From contig NZ_JYII01000006.1 of NCBI RefSeq assembly GCF_000948415.1, positions 124,001 through 188,000 of the forward strand: 64,000 nucleotides of DNA. The letters are read 5' to 3'. Source of the DNA: Thalassospira sp. HJ. Its GTDB lineage: Bacteria; Pseudomonadota; Alphaproteobacteria; Rhodospirillales; Thalassospiraceae. Positions 55,770 through 64,000 of this stretch are shown piece after piece (positions within the stretch are counted from its first letter, which is position 1; every line of letters starts with the position of its first letter). A program made the translations under genes and the position numbers. The notes under the pieces were generated by a model. It was not told the DNA's origin and made no database searches. It saw only the letters and a program-made list of their open reading frames with translations.

Positions 55770-55871
55770 ATAACCTGATCGCATTATGACTATGCACAGG
55801 GATGCACATCAATTATCATTTCCGCAAATTCGATGTGCAGAAATTAAAGTCACCGCAGGACCACACCCGTC

Positions 55872-56759
55872 ATGGATTGGGATCGCTTCCGCATCTTCCT
55901 CGCTGTCGCCAGACATGGTCAGATTTTGGCGGCGGCCCGCCAGCTTGGCCTCAACCACGCAACAGTGGGCCGCCAACTGACCGCCCTTGAGAAGGAACTT
56001 GGCACCAAGCTGATCGAACGGCGCACCACCGGATCGGACCTGACCCCGGCAGGACAGGAATTGATGCAGGCGGCAGAGGCCGCAGAATCTGCCTTCCTGC
56101 GTGCTGGCACCGCCGTTTCAAACCAGTCCGAACTCATCAGTGGCACCGTCCGCGTCGGCGTCCCTGATGGATTGGGTAACTATTTTCTGGCAAGTGAGTT
56201 GGCTCACTTTGCATCCAACCACCCGGACCTTGTCATTCAGCTGGTGCCGCTGCCCCGGACATTTTCACTATCCCAACGCGAAGCCGATATCGCCATCACC
56301 CTTGATCGCCCCAAACAGGGCCGCTTGGTGATCCGCAAACTCACCGACTACACGCTTAGCGTCTATGCCACCAAATCCTATATCGAACGCTTTGGCGCGG
56401 TTGAAACCGAGGCCGATCTGACAGACCGCCTGTTTGTCACCCATATCGAAGACCTGATTTACAGCCGTGCGCTCGATTACGCCGCCCGCCTTGGCAAGCT
56501 GATGAAACGCCGCTTTGAATGCGGCAGCGTGGTCGCCCAGATGGAGGCTGTGCGCAACGGATATGGCATCGGCATCCTGCACGACTACGCCACCGAAGGC
56601 ATCCCCGACCTAGTCCGCCTGCTCCCCGAAATCCGCTTTACCCGCAACTACTGGATGCTCCAGCACCCCGATACCAAGGACACGCGGAGTGTTGCTGCGA
56701 TTGCCGAGCATATAACGCGGGTCGTGCGTGGGGCACGTGATAGGTTTGTGATAGGCTAA
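55872..56759 (+). CDS. LysR-family transcriptional regulator
   Basis: A 295-residue LysR protein. The HTH is [19 protein letters not shown] and [18 protein letters not shown], followed by an effector domain ([21 protein letters not shown]). The [13 protein letters not shown] start is typical of the subgroup that lies next to mmsA in alphaproteobacteria, and the divergent position supports control of mmsA. Its presumed promoter region now holds repeat copy 3. Confidence 0.88.
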   Translation: MDWDRFRIFLAVARHGQILAAARQLGLNHATVGRQLTALEKELGTKLIERRTTGSDLTPAGQELMQAAEAAESAFLRAGTAVSNQSELISGTVRVGVPDGLGNYFLASELAHFASNHPDLVIQLVPLPRTFSLSQREADIAITLDRPKQGRLVIRKLTDYTLSVYATKSYIERFGAVETEADLTDRLFVTHIEDLIYSRALDYAARLGKLMKRRFECGSVVAQMEAVRNGYGIGILHDYATEGIPDLVRLLPEIRFTRNYWMLQHPDTKDTRSVAAIAEHITRVVRGARDRFVIG

Positions 56760-56854
56760 GCCCGTCATTATACGAAACCATACCATGCACCAATTGGCAG
56801 CGACCAAGGATACCATCAATATAGTCGAGATTGTAAAATCTGGAGTTTACCCCG

Positions 56855-57655
56855 ATGGCGTCAGTTCCAAACTTTTCTGCAAACCAAATTGAACAAATTA
56901 GTCGCATCTTGGGAGACATCTCTTCAGGCTCCAAAATTACGTCTACTCTGACAGCACTCGGAATAGAAGACACGTCGTCAGAAAGCACAAAATGGCGAAG
57001 GCTCAATCATATTTTTCTGCACTACAAACGGCGAGATGGAGCTGGGAGTAAGCTTATTGATTATGTTCGCAGTGTCTTGAACCCTGCTGGCTTCGTAGAT
57101 GACTCTGATCTTTTTGAAGATACCCGACAAAAACTAAATGCAGTCTTGGCGTTCTCTGGCCCGCACTACACCCAAGAAGGAGATTTTCACCATACCACCG
57201 CTGCAAAGACGATTGATGAGGCTCACCAACGAGCCAAAACATTGCAGGGTAAATTTCGCGGACGACGGATTCATGCAGAGGTAGAGAAATATTGCCGCCC
57301 AGAACTCCTGCAACAAAATTATTTTCACGCGGTGTTTGAAGCCTCTAAGGGACTAGCTCAACGGATAAGAGAGCTTTCCGGTATAGATGGTGATGGGGCC
57401 GCGCTAGTTGACAAAGTATTCTCGGTAGAGCGCCCGATATTAGCTTTCAACACACTTACTTCTGAGACAGAAAAATCAGAACATAAAGGATTTGCATCCC
57501 TGTTGAAGGGCTGCTTTGCCGCCGTGCGAAACCCCTTAGCTCACGAACCAAAACTGCTTTGGAAAGGCGAAGATGATGCAGCCGACTATTTGTCTCTGAT
57601 TTCGCTACTCCATCGAAAACTAGATGATTGTGTCGGGACAGGATTCAAACCCTAG
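56855..57655 (+). CDS. TIGR02391 (Ymh-type) family protein, low GC
   Basis: A 266-residue protein. The C-terminal 120 residues (NYFHAVFEASKGLAQRIREL, AFNTLTSETEKSEHKGFAS, AAVRNPLAHEPKL) match the TIGR02391/Ymh domain, related to Abi-type and HEPN-like proteins; RNPLAH is close to the HEPN R-x4-6-H motif. The N-terminal part is unassigned. Two sampled 60-base lines show 38 and 45 percent GC, well below the neighbours, which suggests recent transfer. GGAG lies nine bases before the ATG. A defence or toxin role is plausible but unproven. Confidence 0.75.
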   Translation: MASVPNFSANQIEQISRILGDISSGSKITSTLTALGIEDTSSESTKWRRLNHIFLHYKRRDGAGSKLIDYVRSVLNPAGFVDDSDLFEDTRQKLNAVLAFSGPHYTQEGDFHHTTAAKTIDEAHQRAKTLQGKFRGRRIHAEVEKYCRPELLQQNYFHAVFEASKGLAQRIRELSGIDGDGAALVDKVFSVERPILAFNTLTSETEKSEHKGFASLLKGCFAAVRNPLAHEPKLLWKGEDDAADYLSLISLLHRKLDDCVGTGFKP

Positions 57656-57696
57656 ATTTACATAGCTCCAATTGCAGGCGAAAACCCTCCAGCAGC

Positions 57697-58155
57697 TCAA
57701 TCAGTCTTCAGTGGCGCCCTGCTCTGCTCATTCCCTGCAGCAATGGCCTTCGCCATCAAACGCAGCAGTTCTGACTGCTCTGCCCCATCCAAACCGGCCA
57801 GCATGCTTTTCTGGGCTTGCAGGACGGCGGGGCTGACTTTGGCGAAGATGTCGCAGCCCGTGTCGGTCAGATGGAGTTCGCGGGCACGGCGGTCGCGGGT
57901 GCTAACAACGCGTTCGATATAGCCTTTCTGCACCAGACGGTCGACGACGCCGGTGATGGTCGCGCGGTCATAGGCGATCAGGCCAGCCAGAGTCGCCTGG
58001 TCCACACCATCAATCTCGGCGATTTTGGCCATGGCGGCATATTGCACCGGCGTCAGGTCGACCCCGGTCTTGGCGACCTCGGCGTGGAAGATTGCCACAG
58101 CAATCTGTTGAAAACGCCGGATAAGATGGCCTGGCATCTGATCCACTTCACTCAC
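57697..58155 (-). CDS. MarR-family transcriptional regulator
   Basis: A 152-residue winged-helix regulator. Landmarks are LTPVQYAAMAKIAEIDGVDQA, LIAYDRATITGVVDRLVQKGY and the wing VSTRDRRARELHLTDTG. AGGAGG sits five bases before a GTG at 58155, which I prefer over the GTG two codons upstream. It is divergent from the monooxygenase gene and probably represses it in the absence of an aromatic acid. Confidence 0.87.
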   Translation of the reverse strand: MSEVDQMPGHLIRRFQQIAVAIFHAEVAKTGVDLTPVQYAAMAKIAEIDGVDQATLAGLIAYDRATITGVVDRLVQKGYIERVVSTRDRRARELHLTDTGCDIFAKVSPAVLQAQKSMLAGLDGAEQSELLRLMAKAIAAGNEQSRAPLKTD

Positions 58156-58195
58156 GCGCACCTCCTGATCGGGCCGTTAACTTGACAGCCCGATT

Positions 58196-58235
58196 AATAG
58201 TAAGCATACTTATCATTAGTATACAAATTATATAA
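58196..58235. promoter_or_regulatory. Candidate MarR operator between the MarR and monooxygenase genes
   Basis: An AT-rich segment contains the short palindrome TAAGCATACTTA (58201-58212) and GTATAC (58219-58224). Its place between the divergent starts and its symmetry fit a MarR operator, but the evidence is only positional. Confidence 0.35.
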
Positions 58236-58295
58236 CAATCCGTAGTGCCTGTTATTTCGCAACTTCGGAGATTTGTCCAATTCGGAGGAACAATC

Positions 58296-60248
58296 ATGCA
58301 ATTCCATCTCGACGGTTTTCGCGCTGGTGACCCGACCATCGAACCGGTCAACACGCAAAGCAATGCGTTGCAAGGCGACGCCCTGCCCAAGGAGGTGGAT
58401 GTCCTGATTGTTGGCAACGGCCCGGCGGGCCTGACCCTTGCCGCGCAATTGGCAGCCTTCCCCAACATCACGACCCGTATCGTTGATCAGAAAGATGGTC
58501 CGATGGAATTGGGTCAGGCCGATGGCATTGCTTGTCGCACGATCGAGATGTTCAATGCCTTCGGATTTGCCGAGCGGGTATTGAAAGAAGCCTATTGGGT
58601 CAATGAGGTTTCCTTCTGGAAGCCCGATCCGGCAGATCGCAGCAAGATTACCCGAACTGATACCATTCAGGACACCGAAGATGGTCTTTCGGAGTTCCCG
58701 CATCTCATCCTTAACCAGGCGCGCGTGCATGATTTCTATCTTGATGTCATGCGCAATGCCCCAAACCGGTTGGAGCCGGATTATTCCCGCCAGGTGATTG
58801 ATGTTGCCATTGATCCGAAGGCGGGCACCAAAAGCAGCCCCAGCCACCCGGTAACTGTGACTCTGGAGCGCACCGATCCCGATCACGCCGGGCAGCGCGA
58901 AACCGTCAAGGCGCGCTATGTTGTTGGCTGTGACGGGGCGCGCAGTGCCGTGCGCAAATCATTGGGCCGCGAGTTGCGCGGGGATTCCGCCCATCAGGCA
59001 TGGGGGGTTATGGATGTGTTATGCGTCACCGACTTCCCCGACATCCGCAAAAAGGCGACCATTCATTCCGCCAATGAGGGCAACGTCCTGATCATCCCGC
59101 GCGAAGGCGGTTATCTGGTGCGTTTGTATGTCGAGCTCGACAAACTGACCGAGGGCGAACGCGTTGCCAGCCGCAACATCACATCAGACCATCTGATTGC
59201 TGCCGCCCAGCGCATCCTGCATCCCTATACGCTTGATGTGAAGGAAATCGCCTGGTGGTCGGTCTACGAAATCGGGCAGCGTCTGTGTGACAAGTTCGAC
59301 AACCTCAATGGCGAGGCATCCGCCACCCGCATTCCGAATGTGTTTATTGCCGGTGACGCCTGCCATACCCATAGCCCCAAGGCCGGTCAGGGCATGAATG
59401 TTTCGATGCAGGATACCTTTAATCTTGGCTGGAAACTGGCGGGTGTTCTGGAAGGCCGGATCAAGCCGGAAATCCTCCACAGCTATTCCGAGGAACGCCA
59501 AACGATCGCCAAGGAACTAATCGATTTTGACGGCAAGTTCGCCAAGATGTTCAGCGCCCGTCCGAACGAGGATGGCAAAGCTGATAGCAATGGCGTTGAT
59601 CCGAAGGAATTCCAGAAATACTTCGTCCAGCAGGGCCGCTTTACCGCCGGCACCGCCACCCGATATACGCCATCCGTCCTGACCGGGCCGGATACCCATC
59701 AGGAGCTGGCAAAAGGGCTTGTCATTGGCATGCGTTTCCACTCCGCACCGGTCGTACGCCTGTCGGATGCCAAGCCGGTACATCTTGGACATTGCGCCAA
59801 GGCCGACGGGCGCTGGCGTCTTTATGCCTTTGCCAGCAAGGATGATCGGGGGCAGCCGGGATCAGATATTCATGCACTGTGTGATTTCCTGCAAACCGCC
59901 CCGATTTCGCCAATGGTGAAGTTCAACCGCAAGGGTGATGACCAAGACGGCGTTCTTGATGTCCGCGCGATCTTCCAACAGCCCCACCGTAGCCTTGCGA
60001 TCGAAGCCATGCCAAAGCTACTGCTGCCGCGCAAAGGCAAATATGGCTTGGTTGATTATGAAAAGATCTATTGCCCGGATCTGAAATCAGGGGACGACAT
60101 CTTTGACATGCGCGGCATTGATCATGATCACGGCTGCATGGTTCTGGTCCGTCCGGATCAGTATATTTCCCATGTCCTGCCGCTTGATGCCTATGGGGCG
60201 CTCAGTGCGTTTTTAAACAATATCCTGATCGCCCGGAACGGGGCGTAA
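58296..60248 (+). CDS. mobA: FAD-dependent aromatic monooxygenase, 3-hydroxybenzoate 4-monooxygenase-like
   Basis: A 650-residue flavoprotein hydroxylase. The FAD dinucleotide motif is VDVLIVGNGPAGLTLAAQLA at about 36-55, the DG motif is VVGCDGARSAVRKSLG, and the GD motif is FIAGDACHTHSPKAGQGMN. A thioredoxin-like C-terminal domain as in phenol hydroxylase and 3-hydroxybenzoate 4-hydroxylase (MobA) fills the last 180 residues. It would hydroxylate 3-hydroxybenzoate to protocatechuate using NADPH and oxygen. GGAGG lies seven bases before the ATG. Substrate is inferred from length and motifs only. Confidence 0.85.
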   Translation: MQFHLDGFRAGDPTIEPVNTQSNALQGDALPKEVDVLIVGNGPAGLTLAAQLAAFPNITTRIVDQKDGPMELGQADGIACRTIEMFNAFGFAERVLKEAYWVNEVSFWKPDPADRSKITRTDTIQDTEDGLSEFPHLILNQARVHDFYLDVMRNAPNRLEPDYSRQVIDVAIDPKAGTKSSPSHPVTVTLERTDPDHAGQRETVKARYVVGCDGARSAVRKSLGRELRGDSAHQAWGVMDVLCVTDFPDIRKKATIHSANEGNVLIIPREGGYLVRLYVELDKLTEGERVASRNITSDHLIAAAQRILHPYTLDVKEIAWWSVYEIGQRLCDKFDNLNGEASATRIPNVFIAGDACHTHSPKAGQGMNVSMQDTFNLGWKLAGVLEGRIKPEILHSYSEERQTIAKELIDFDGKFAKMFSARPNEDGKADSNGVDPKEFQKYFVQQGRFTAGTATRYTPSVLTGPDTHQELAKGLVIGMRFHSAPVVRLSDAKPVHLGHCAKADGRWRLYAFASKDDRGQPGSDIHALCDFLQTAPISPMVKFNRKGDDQDGVLDVRAIFQQPHRSLAIEAMPKLLLPRKGKYGLVDYEKIYCPDLKSGDDIFDMRGIDHDHGCMVLVRPDQYISHVLPLDAYGALSAFLNNILIARNGA

Positions 60249-60280
60249 TCAGCAACAATTTCCGACCGAGCAAACAAAAT

Positions 60281-60310
60281 AAAAGCCCGTTCAGTTCTGA
60301 ACGGGCTTTT
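60281..60310. terminator. Bidirectional rho-independent terminator
   Basis: AAAAGCCCGTTCA and TGAACGGGCTTTT form a 13-base stem with a four-base loop and T tracts on both sides. It ends the plus-strand monooxygenase transcript and the minus-strand gene that follows. Confidence 0.9.
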
Positions 60311-60335
60311 TAAATCAACAATACTTGACCATCGG

Positions 60336-60749
60336 TCACTTATTGCGCCAATCAATTTCGAAACTGGTCTTCGGCGACAGGGTCCGAAGCTTGTCTTCGA
60401 AATAGGCCTGCATTTCAGCAAGGCTGTCTTCGTCGGCTGCTGACATTGCGACAGTCAGAAACAGCGAGGTCGCGCTCAGCTCGCATGCGCCTTTTTCAAA
60501 CGCCAGAATTCCGGCATCGGGCTTGCGCAGGGTTGCTTTTACGTCTTCGCTACGTGCCTGCAGCATCAGACCTTTGAGGTAGCAGGGCGCGCTGCGCAGA
60601 TAGATATCCGCGAATGCGAAGCTATCGGCGTCGCTCTGCTGTTTGGACGTATGGGCAGCAGGGGAGGTCTGATCACCCGAAACATCCAATGATTTGACCG
60701 CATCGGGCCAAGCGTCGTTCACTTTGATCGCCAGGTTAGACATGTGCAT
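60336..60749 (-). CDS. DUF2218-like small protein
   Basis: A 137-residue protein. The C-terminal 95 residues (SAPCYLKGLMLQARSEDVKA, FEKGACELSATSLFLTVAM, ADEDSLAEMQAYFEDKL and the final FEIDW) follow the pattern of DUF2218, small proteins of unknown function often found beside iron or siderophore genes. The first 40 residues are not conserved-looking. AGGA lies six bases before the ATG at 60749. The match is by eye and could be wrong. Confidence 0.55.
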   Translation of the reverse strand: MHMSNLAIKVNDAWPDAVKSLDVSGDQTSPAAHTSKQQSDADSFAFADIYLRSAPCYLKGLMLQARSEDVKATLRKPDAGILAFEKGACELSATSLFLTVAMSAADEDSLAEMQAYFEDKLRTLSPKTSFEIDWRNK

Positions 60750-61082
60750 CACCAATCCTTTAAGGGCGCAATATGCGCACGGTATCCCCATACCCCTTGG
60801 ACACGCATTTCACATTGCTTACAGCGCTGAACAATAATGAATATTGGTCATTTATTGCACAACTCAGGACAACGTCAATGCACTTTGTGATGACAAAAAT
60901 GTTAGAAATCGGGCAAGCTGCAAGTCTTCCGGCTGAGATTTTCCTAAATTCTCAGCAGTACATCCGCAGAATTACGCAAATTTCGACAGAAAACCTCGCA
61001 CTTACAAAGGCATGTGTCCGAGATCACATTGGTGTGAAATGGCCCTGCTTTATGCTTCCCGCTATTTGCATGGCTGGGTTGC
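60750..61082. other. Gap upstream of the DUF2218-like gene with no recognisable gene
   Basis: About 333 bases, richer in A and T than the flanks. One plus-strand frame is open but has no ribosome site, no family resemblance and runs into the antisense of the next gene, so it is not called. The gap probably holds the promoter of the minus-strand DUF2218-like gene. Confidence 0.4.
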
Positions 61083-61928
61083 TTAGCCCTGAACGACGCT
61101 TTGGCGCTGTGCCCCAAGCCCGTCGATTGCCAATTCCATCACGTCACCGGGCTTGAGGAAGACTTGTGGGTTCTGTCCCATGCCAACACCCGGGGGCGTT
61201 CCGGTCGAAATGATATCACCGGGCTGCAGGCTCATGAAACGGGACAGATAACTGATCACGAATGCCACGCCATAGGCCATGGTTTTGGTGCTGCCGTCCT
61301 GATAGCGCTTGCCATTGACATCAAGCCACATGGCAAGGTTTTGCGGATCAGGAACCTCGTCACGGGTCACCAGCCACGGGCCAATCGGGCCGAAAGTATC
61401 GGCACTTTTGCCCTTCTTCACCCACTGACCGGAATGCTCAAGCTGAAAGGCCCGCTCGGAGATGTCATTGGTCAGGCAATAGCCTGCGACATAATCAAGC
61501 GCATCGGCCTCATCGACATACTTGGCCTGCTTGCCAATCACCACGCCAAGCTCGACCTCCCAGTCAGTCTTGGTCGAGCCACGCGGGATTTCAATATTGT
61601 CATTCGGCCCACACACGGCTGAGGTTGCCTTGAAAAACACGATCGGTTCGGGCGGCAGCTCCATCCCGGCCTCTGCGGCGTGGTCGGAATAATTAAGCCC
61701 GATGCAAATGAACTTGCCCGGACGCCCGACACAGGGCCCGATGCGCGGATCGCCTGAAACCACCGGAAGGCTTTCGGGATCAATTGCGGCAATGCGTGCG
61801 AACGTTTCGTCCGAAATTGTGGTCGGATCAATATCACCAATCACCCCTGACAGATCGCGCATGACACCACCCGCATCACAAAGCCCGGGTTTTTCCGCCC
61901 CCTTGGGGCCATAACGCAAAAGCTTCAT
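61083..61928 (-). CDS. Fumarylacetoacetate hydrolase (FAH) family protein
   Basis: A 281-residue FAH-fold enzyme. The metal-binding landmarks are ICIGLNYSDHAAEAGMELP, the acidic DWEVELGVVIGKQAKY and GYCLTNDISERAFQ, with a C-terminal GDIISTGTPPGVGMGQNP. The length matches the ureidoglycolate lyase / 2-oxo-hydrolase group that cleaves C-C bonds in ring-fission products. In an aromatic catabolic neighbourhood it could act on fumarylpyruvate or a related acid. It is monocistronic on the minus strand with AGGAG 10 bases upstream. Confidence 0.85.
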   Translation of the reverse strand: MKLLRYGPKGAEKPGLCDAGGVMRDLSGVIGDIDPTTISDETFARIAAIDPESLPVVSGDPRIGPCVGRPGKFICIGLNYSDHAAEAGMELPPEPIVFFKATSAVCGPNDNIEIPRGSTKTDWEVELGVVIGKQAKYVDEADALDYVAGYCLTNDISERAFQLEHSGQWVKKGKSADTFGPIGPWLVTRDEVPDPQNLAMWLDVNGKRYQDGSTKTMAYGVAFVISYLSRFMSLQPGDIISTGTPPGVGMGQNPQVFLKPGDVMELAIDGLGAQRQSVVQG

Positions 61929-62152
61929 GATCTGATTTCTCCTGATGGCGTGGCGTAATCACTTCCGGCCTTGCAACTGTGCAAATCCCGCAAAAAGAAT
62001 GACTTATTCCTCATACCATAGTGATGTCACATCCGGCTGACAAAGTGCAAGCCAATTGGAAAATCATACCGGCTTGCAACCATCATGATTGTTCTGGCCC
62101 CGCAATTAGATATCATCACCACAAAGCCCACCACGCCCCAAAGGATAAAGAC

Positions 62153-62812
62153 ATGATGCAGATCATTACCGCCTCAGACGGCCACATTCTTGATTGCTGG
62201 TTTGAAGCGCCGGTTGGCAAACGGCTCGGCGGGATCGTGATCCTTCAGGAAATCTTTGGCGTCACCGATCAACTCAAGGACGTTGCAAGGAAATATGCCG
62301 CCCTTGGTTATGAAGTCGCCATCCCCGCTCTGTTTGACCGGATCGAGCGCGGGTCGGTCGTGGCGTTTGATGATTTTGAGCGCGCCCGCAGCCTGATGAT
62401 GGCATCCGATCTTTCCAACAATCTCAAGGATATTGGTGCCGCCATTCAGGCCTTGGCTGCAAATGGTGGCAAGGTCGCGGTGATCGGTTTTTGCTGGGGT
62501 GGCGGGCTGGCTCTTCGTACGGCGCAAACCCTTGATGTCGCAGCAGGCGTTTCATTTTATGGCACGCGCCTGGACCAGTATCTTGATAAACCGCTTTCGG
62601 TTCCGTTCCTTGGGCATTTTGGCCTGTCCGATGATCATGTCCCGGTCGAAATGATTGAGGAAGCCAAGGCTGCCCTGCCCGGCATGGAAGTTCACATGTA
62701 CGAAGCCGGCCATGCGTTTGCCAACGAAGCCCGCCCCTCCTACGTCGCATCGGCCGCCGAAGTGGCGCATGCCCGCACCGTTGAATTCCTGGCCCAACAT
62801 CTGGCGGGTTAA
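62153..62812 (+). CDS. Dienelactone hydrolase family protein
   Basis: A 219-residue alpha/beta hydrolase. The catalytic cysteine is in AVIGFCWGGGLALR, the histidine in MYEAGHAFANEARP, with the acid in LGHFGLSDDHVP. These form the Cys-Asp-His triad of carboxymethylenebutenolidases, which open lactones in chlorocatechol and related routes. AAGGA lies seven bases before the ATG at 62153, and a second ATG follows it at once. The next gene starts 42 bases downstream, so they are probably cotranscribed. Confidence 0.87.
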   Translation: MMQIITASDGHILDCWFEAPVGKRLGGIVILQEIFGVTDQLKDVARKYAALGYEVAIPALFDRIERGSVVAFDDFERARSLMMASDLSNNLKDIGAAIQALAANGGKVAVIGFCWGGGLALRTAQTLDVAAGVSFYGTRLDQYLDKPLSVPFLGHFGLSDDHVPVEMIEEAKAALPGMEVHMYEAGHAFANEARPSYVASAAEVAHARTVEFLAQHLAG

Positions 62813-62854
62813 CACAACCGGGATCGACCTTCATCCTTCAGGACACACGCCACC

Positions 62855-63808
62855 ATGCGCATTGCCATCCTCGACGACTGTCAGAACCTCGCCCTGCAAT
62901 CCGACGACTGGTCCGAAGTCCAGAAATTCGGCGAGATCACGGTGTTCAACGACCCCCTTACGGATCGTGATGCGCTGATCGAGCGTCTTAGACCGTTTGA
63001 GATCCTATGTGTCATGCGCGAACGCACCCCGCTTCCGGGCGATCTTCTGCGTGCTCTTCCAAACCTGCGCCTGATCGTCACCACCGGCAAACGCAATGAT
63101 GCCGTTGACGTCGCGACTGCAAGCGAGTTGGGCATTACGGTCTGCGGCACGGAATCCCCGTCCACCGCAACGCCGGAACTCACCTTTGCCCTGATGCTCG
63201 CCCTTGCGCGCAACATCGTTGCCGAAAACGCTTCCATGCACGCGGGCGGCTGGCAGGTCGGGATCGGTCAGGACCTTGCCGGGTCGACCCTGGGCGTTAT
63301 CGGCCTTGGCCGTTTGGGTGCGAAGGTCGCCAAAATGGCTCAAGCCTTTGACATGAATGTCTGCGCCTGGAGCGCCAACCTGACACCAGAACGCTGCGAA
63401 GAACTCGGCGTAACTTTCATGCCCAGCAAGAAAGATTTGCTGCAAGCCTCGGACTTCATCACCATCCACCAACGCCTGTCGGATCGCACCCGCGGGCTGA
63501 TCAGTGAACCGGATTTCAAGCTTATGAAGCCGACGGCCTATCTCATCAACACATCCCGCGGTCCAATCATTGACGACACCGCTCTGATCAAGGCCCTCAA
63601 TACCGGCGAGATTGCTGGCGCCGCCCTTGATGTGTATGTCGAGGAACCTCTACCCGCCGACCATCCCCTGCGCCATTGCGAGAACCTGCTGCTCAGTCCG
63701 CATCTCGGCTATGTCATCCGCAACACCTGGAAGGTGTTTTATGGCCAGACGGTCGACGCCATTCTGGCTTGGCAACAAGCCAAACCGATCCGGGTGATCA
63801 CGCCGTAG
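62855..63808 (+). CDS. D-2-hydroxyacid dehydrogenase family protein
   Basis: A 317-residue NAD-dependent dehydrogenase. The Rossmann loop is GVIGLGRLGAKVAKMA, the catalytic arginine lies in LINTSRGPIIDDTALI, the glutamate in LDVYVEEPLP and the histidine in LLSPHLGYV. The C-terminal VFYGQTVDAILAW is typical of the SerA-like subgroup without an ACT domain. It differs from the dehydrogenase at 12092 and is not a recent duplicate. The natural substrate is unknown. Confidence 0.87.
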   Translation: MRIAILDDCQNLALQSDDWSEVQKFGEITVFNDPLTDRDALIERLRPFEILCVMRERTPLPGDLLRALPNLRLIVTTGKRNDAVDVATASELGITVCGTESPSTATPELTFALMLALARNIVAENASMHAGGWQVGIGQDLAGSTLGVIGLGRLGAKVAKMAQAFDMNVCAWSANLTPERCEELGVTFMPSKKDLLQASDFITIHQRLSDRTRGLISEPDFKLMKPTAYLINTSRGPIIDDTALIKALNTGEIAGAALDVYVEEPLPADHPLRHCENLLLSPHLGYVIRNTWKVFYGQTVDAILAWQQAKPIRVITP

Positions 63809-63845
63809 CAGCTAGGAACAACCATGCTTACTTGCCGGAGAAGTT

Positions 63846-64000
63846 TTAAATCGCAGAATGCTTGCGATAGCCCGGCGCGAACAGAAGTCTGGCCGATGTA
63901 ATGCCGGTATTATTTTCCCAGGTGGTACGTTCCATCAGGAAAAGCGATGTGCCGGGATCGGTGCGCAGCACCTTGGCCTCGGTCTCGCTGGCATTGACCG
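63846..64000 (-). CDS. GntR/HutC-family regulator, C-terminal end (UTRA domain)
   Basis: The last 51 residues of a minus-strand protein that continues beyond the window. The sequence includes ASETEAKVLRTDPGTSLFLM, ERTTWENNTG and ends LFAPGYRKHSAI. This is the C-terminal strand pattern of a UTRA ligand-binding domain, in which a small molecule triggers release of the GntR HTH from DNA. It converges with the hydroxyacid dehydrogenase gene, with only 37 bases between the stops. Confidence 0.75.
   Translation of the reverse strand, partial: VNASETEAKVLRTDPGTSLFLMERTTWENNTGITSARLLFAPGYRKHSAI

Noticed and set aside
60773-61156. A plus-strand frame of 127 codons in the gap before the FAH-family gene
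   Set aside because: There is no ribosome binding site and no family resemblance, and its last third overlaps the antisense of the FAH-family gene.

Overview
The window reads as a stretch of chromosome from a marine, heterotrophic alphaproteobacterium, most likely Rhodospirillales and Thalassospira-like. This rests on gene content (ectoine catabolism genes eutABC-doeAB-doeX, many TRAP and ABC importers, methylmalonate-semialdehyde dehydrogenase, an SSS-type sensor kinase) and on fairly even GC-rich codon use. No rRNA, tRNA, CRISPR array, phage or complete insertion sequence was seen. Almost everything is uptake and catabolism of small nitrogenous or osmolyte molecules.

Layout. 1-6158: ectoine/hydroxyectoine uptake and degradation (end of a TRAP permease, eutA, eutB, eutC, doeA, doeB, doeX). 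6252-6689: a small EamA-domain gene. 6761-11624 (minus): a TRAP transporter operon with an amidase and a 61-residue membrane protein. 12092-14819 (minus): a D-2-hydroxyacid dehydrogenase bracketed by two copies of a 267-base structured repeat, then a Gfo/Idh/MocA oxidoreductase. 14966-15770: decayed gene remnants. 15771-18190: carboxynorspermidine-route polyamine biosynthesis. 18588-26070: LacI-controlled ABC importer with a GH63-like hydrolase, probably for a glycosylglycerate-type osmolyte. 26237-28105: Lrp, DUF1127 and LysR genes. 28300-33949: putrescine-type ABC importer plus an aminobutyraldehyde-dehydrogenase-like enzyme. 34012-39970 (minus): amidohydrolase, a LivM-LivG-LivF triple-fusion protein, LivH and a binding protein. 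40241-43226: an NTF2-like protein, a GntR regulator and a gamma-glutamyltransferase, all carrying the same TTGCATGCAA operator. 43344-48526 (minus): a second, conventional five-gene Liv/Urt-type importer. 48729-53851: ScfR-like regulator, receiver protein, small membrane protein and SSS-histidine kinase. 53938-56759: mmsA and a LysR gene with the third repeat copy between them. 56855-57655: a low-GC TIGR02391-type gene. 57697-64000: MarR, a 3-hydroxybenzoate-4-monooxygenase-like flavoprotein, a DUF2218-like protein, an FAH-family hydrolase, a dienelactone hydrolase, a hydroxyacid dehydrogenase and the end of a UTRA regulator.

How it works together: binding-protein importers deliver ectoines, glycosylated osmolytes, polyamines and amide or amino-acid-like compounds, and adjacent enzymes open or deacylate them. 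Local regulators (AsnC, LacI, LysR, GntR, MarR, UTRA-GntR) sit next to their probable targets.

The most unusual object is the repeat at 11785-12051, 13107-13372 and 55503-55769. It has 33-base terminal inverted repeats enclosing two further stem domains. Arms differ between copies by changes mirrored in the partner arm, so the fold itself appears to be kept. I do not recognise it as a named family.
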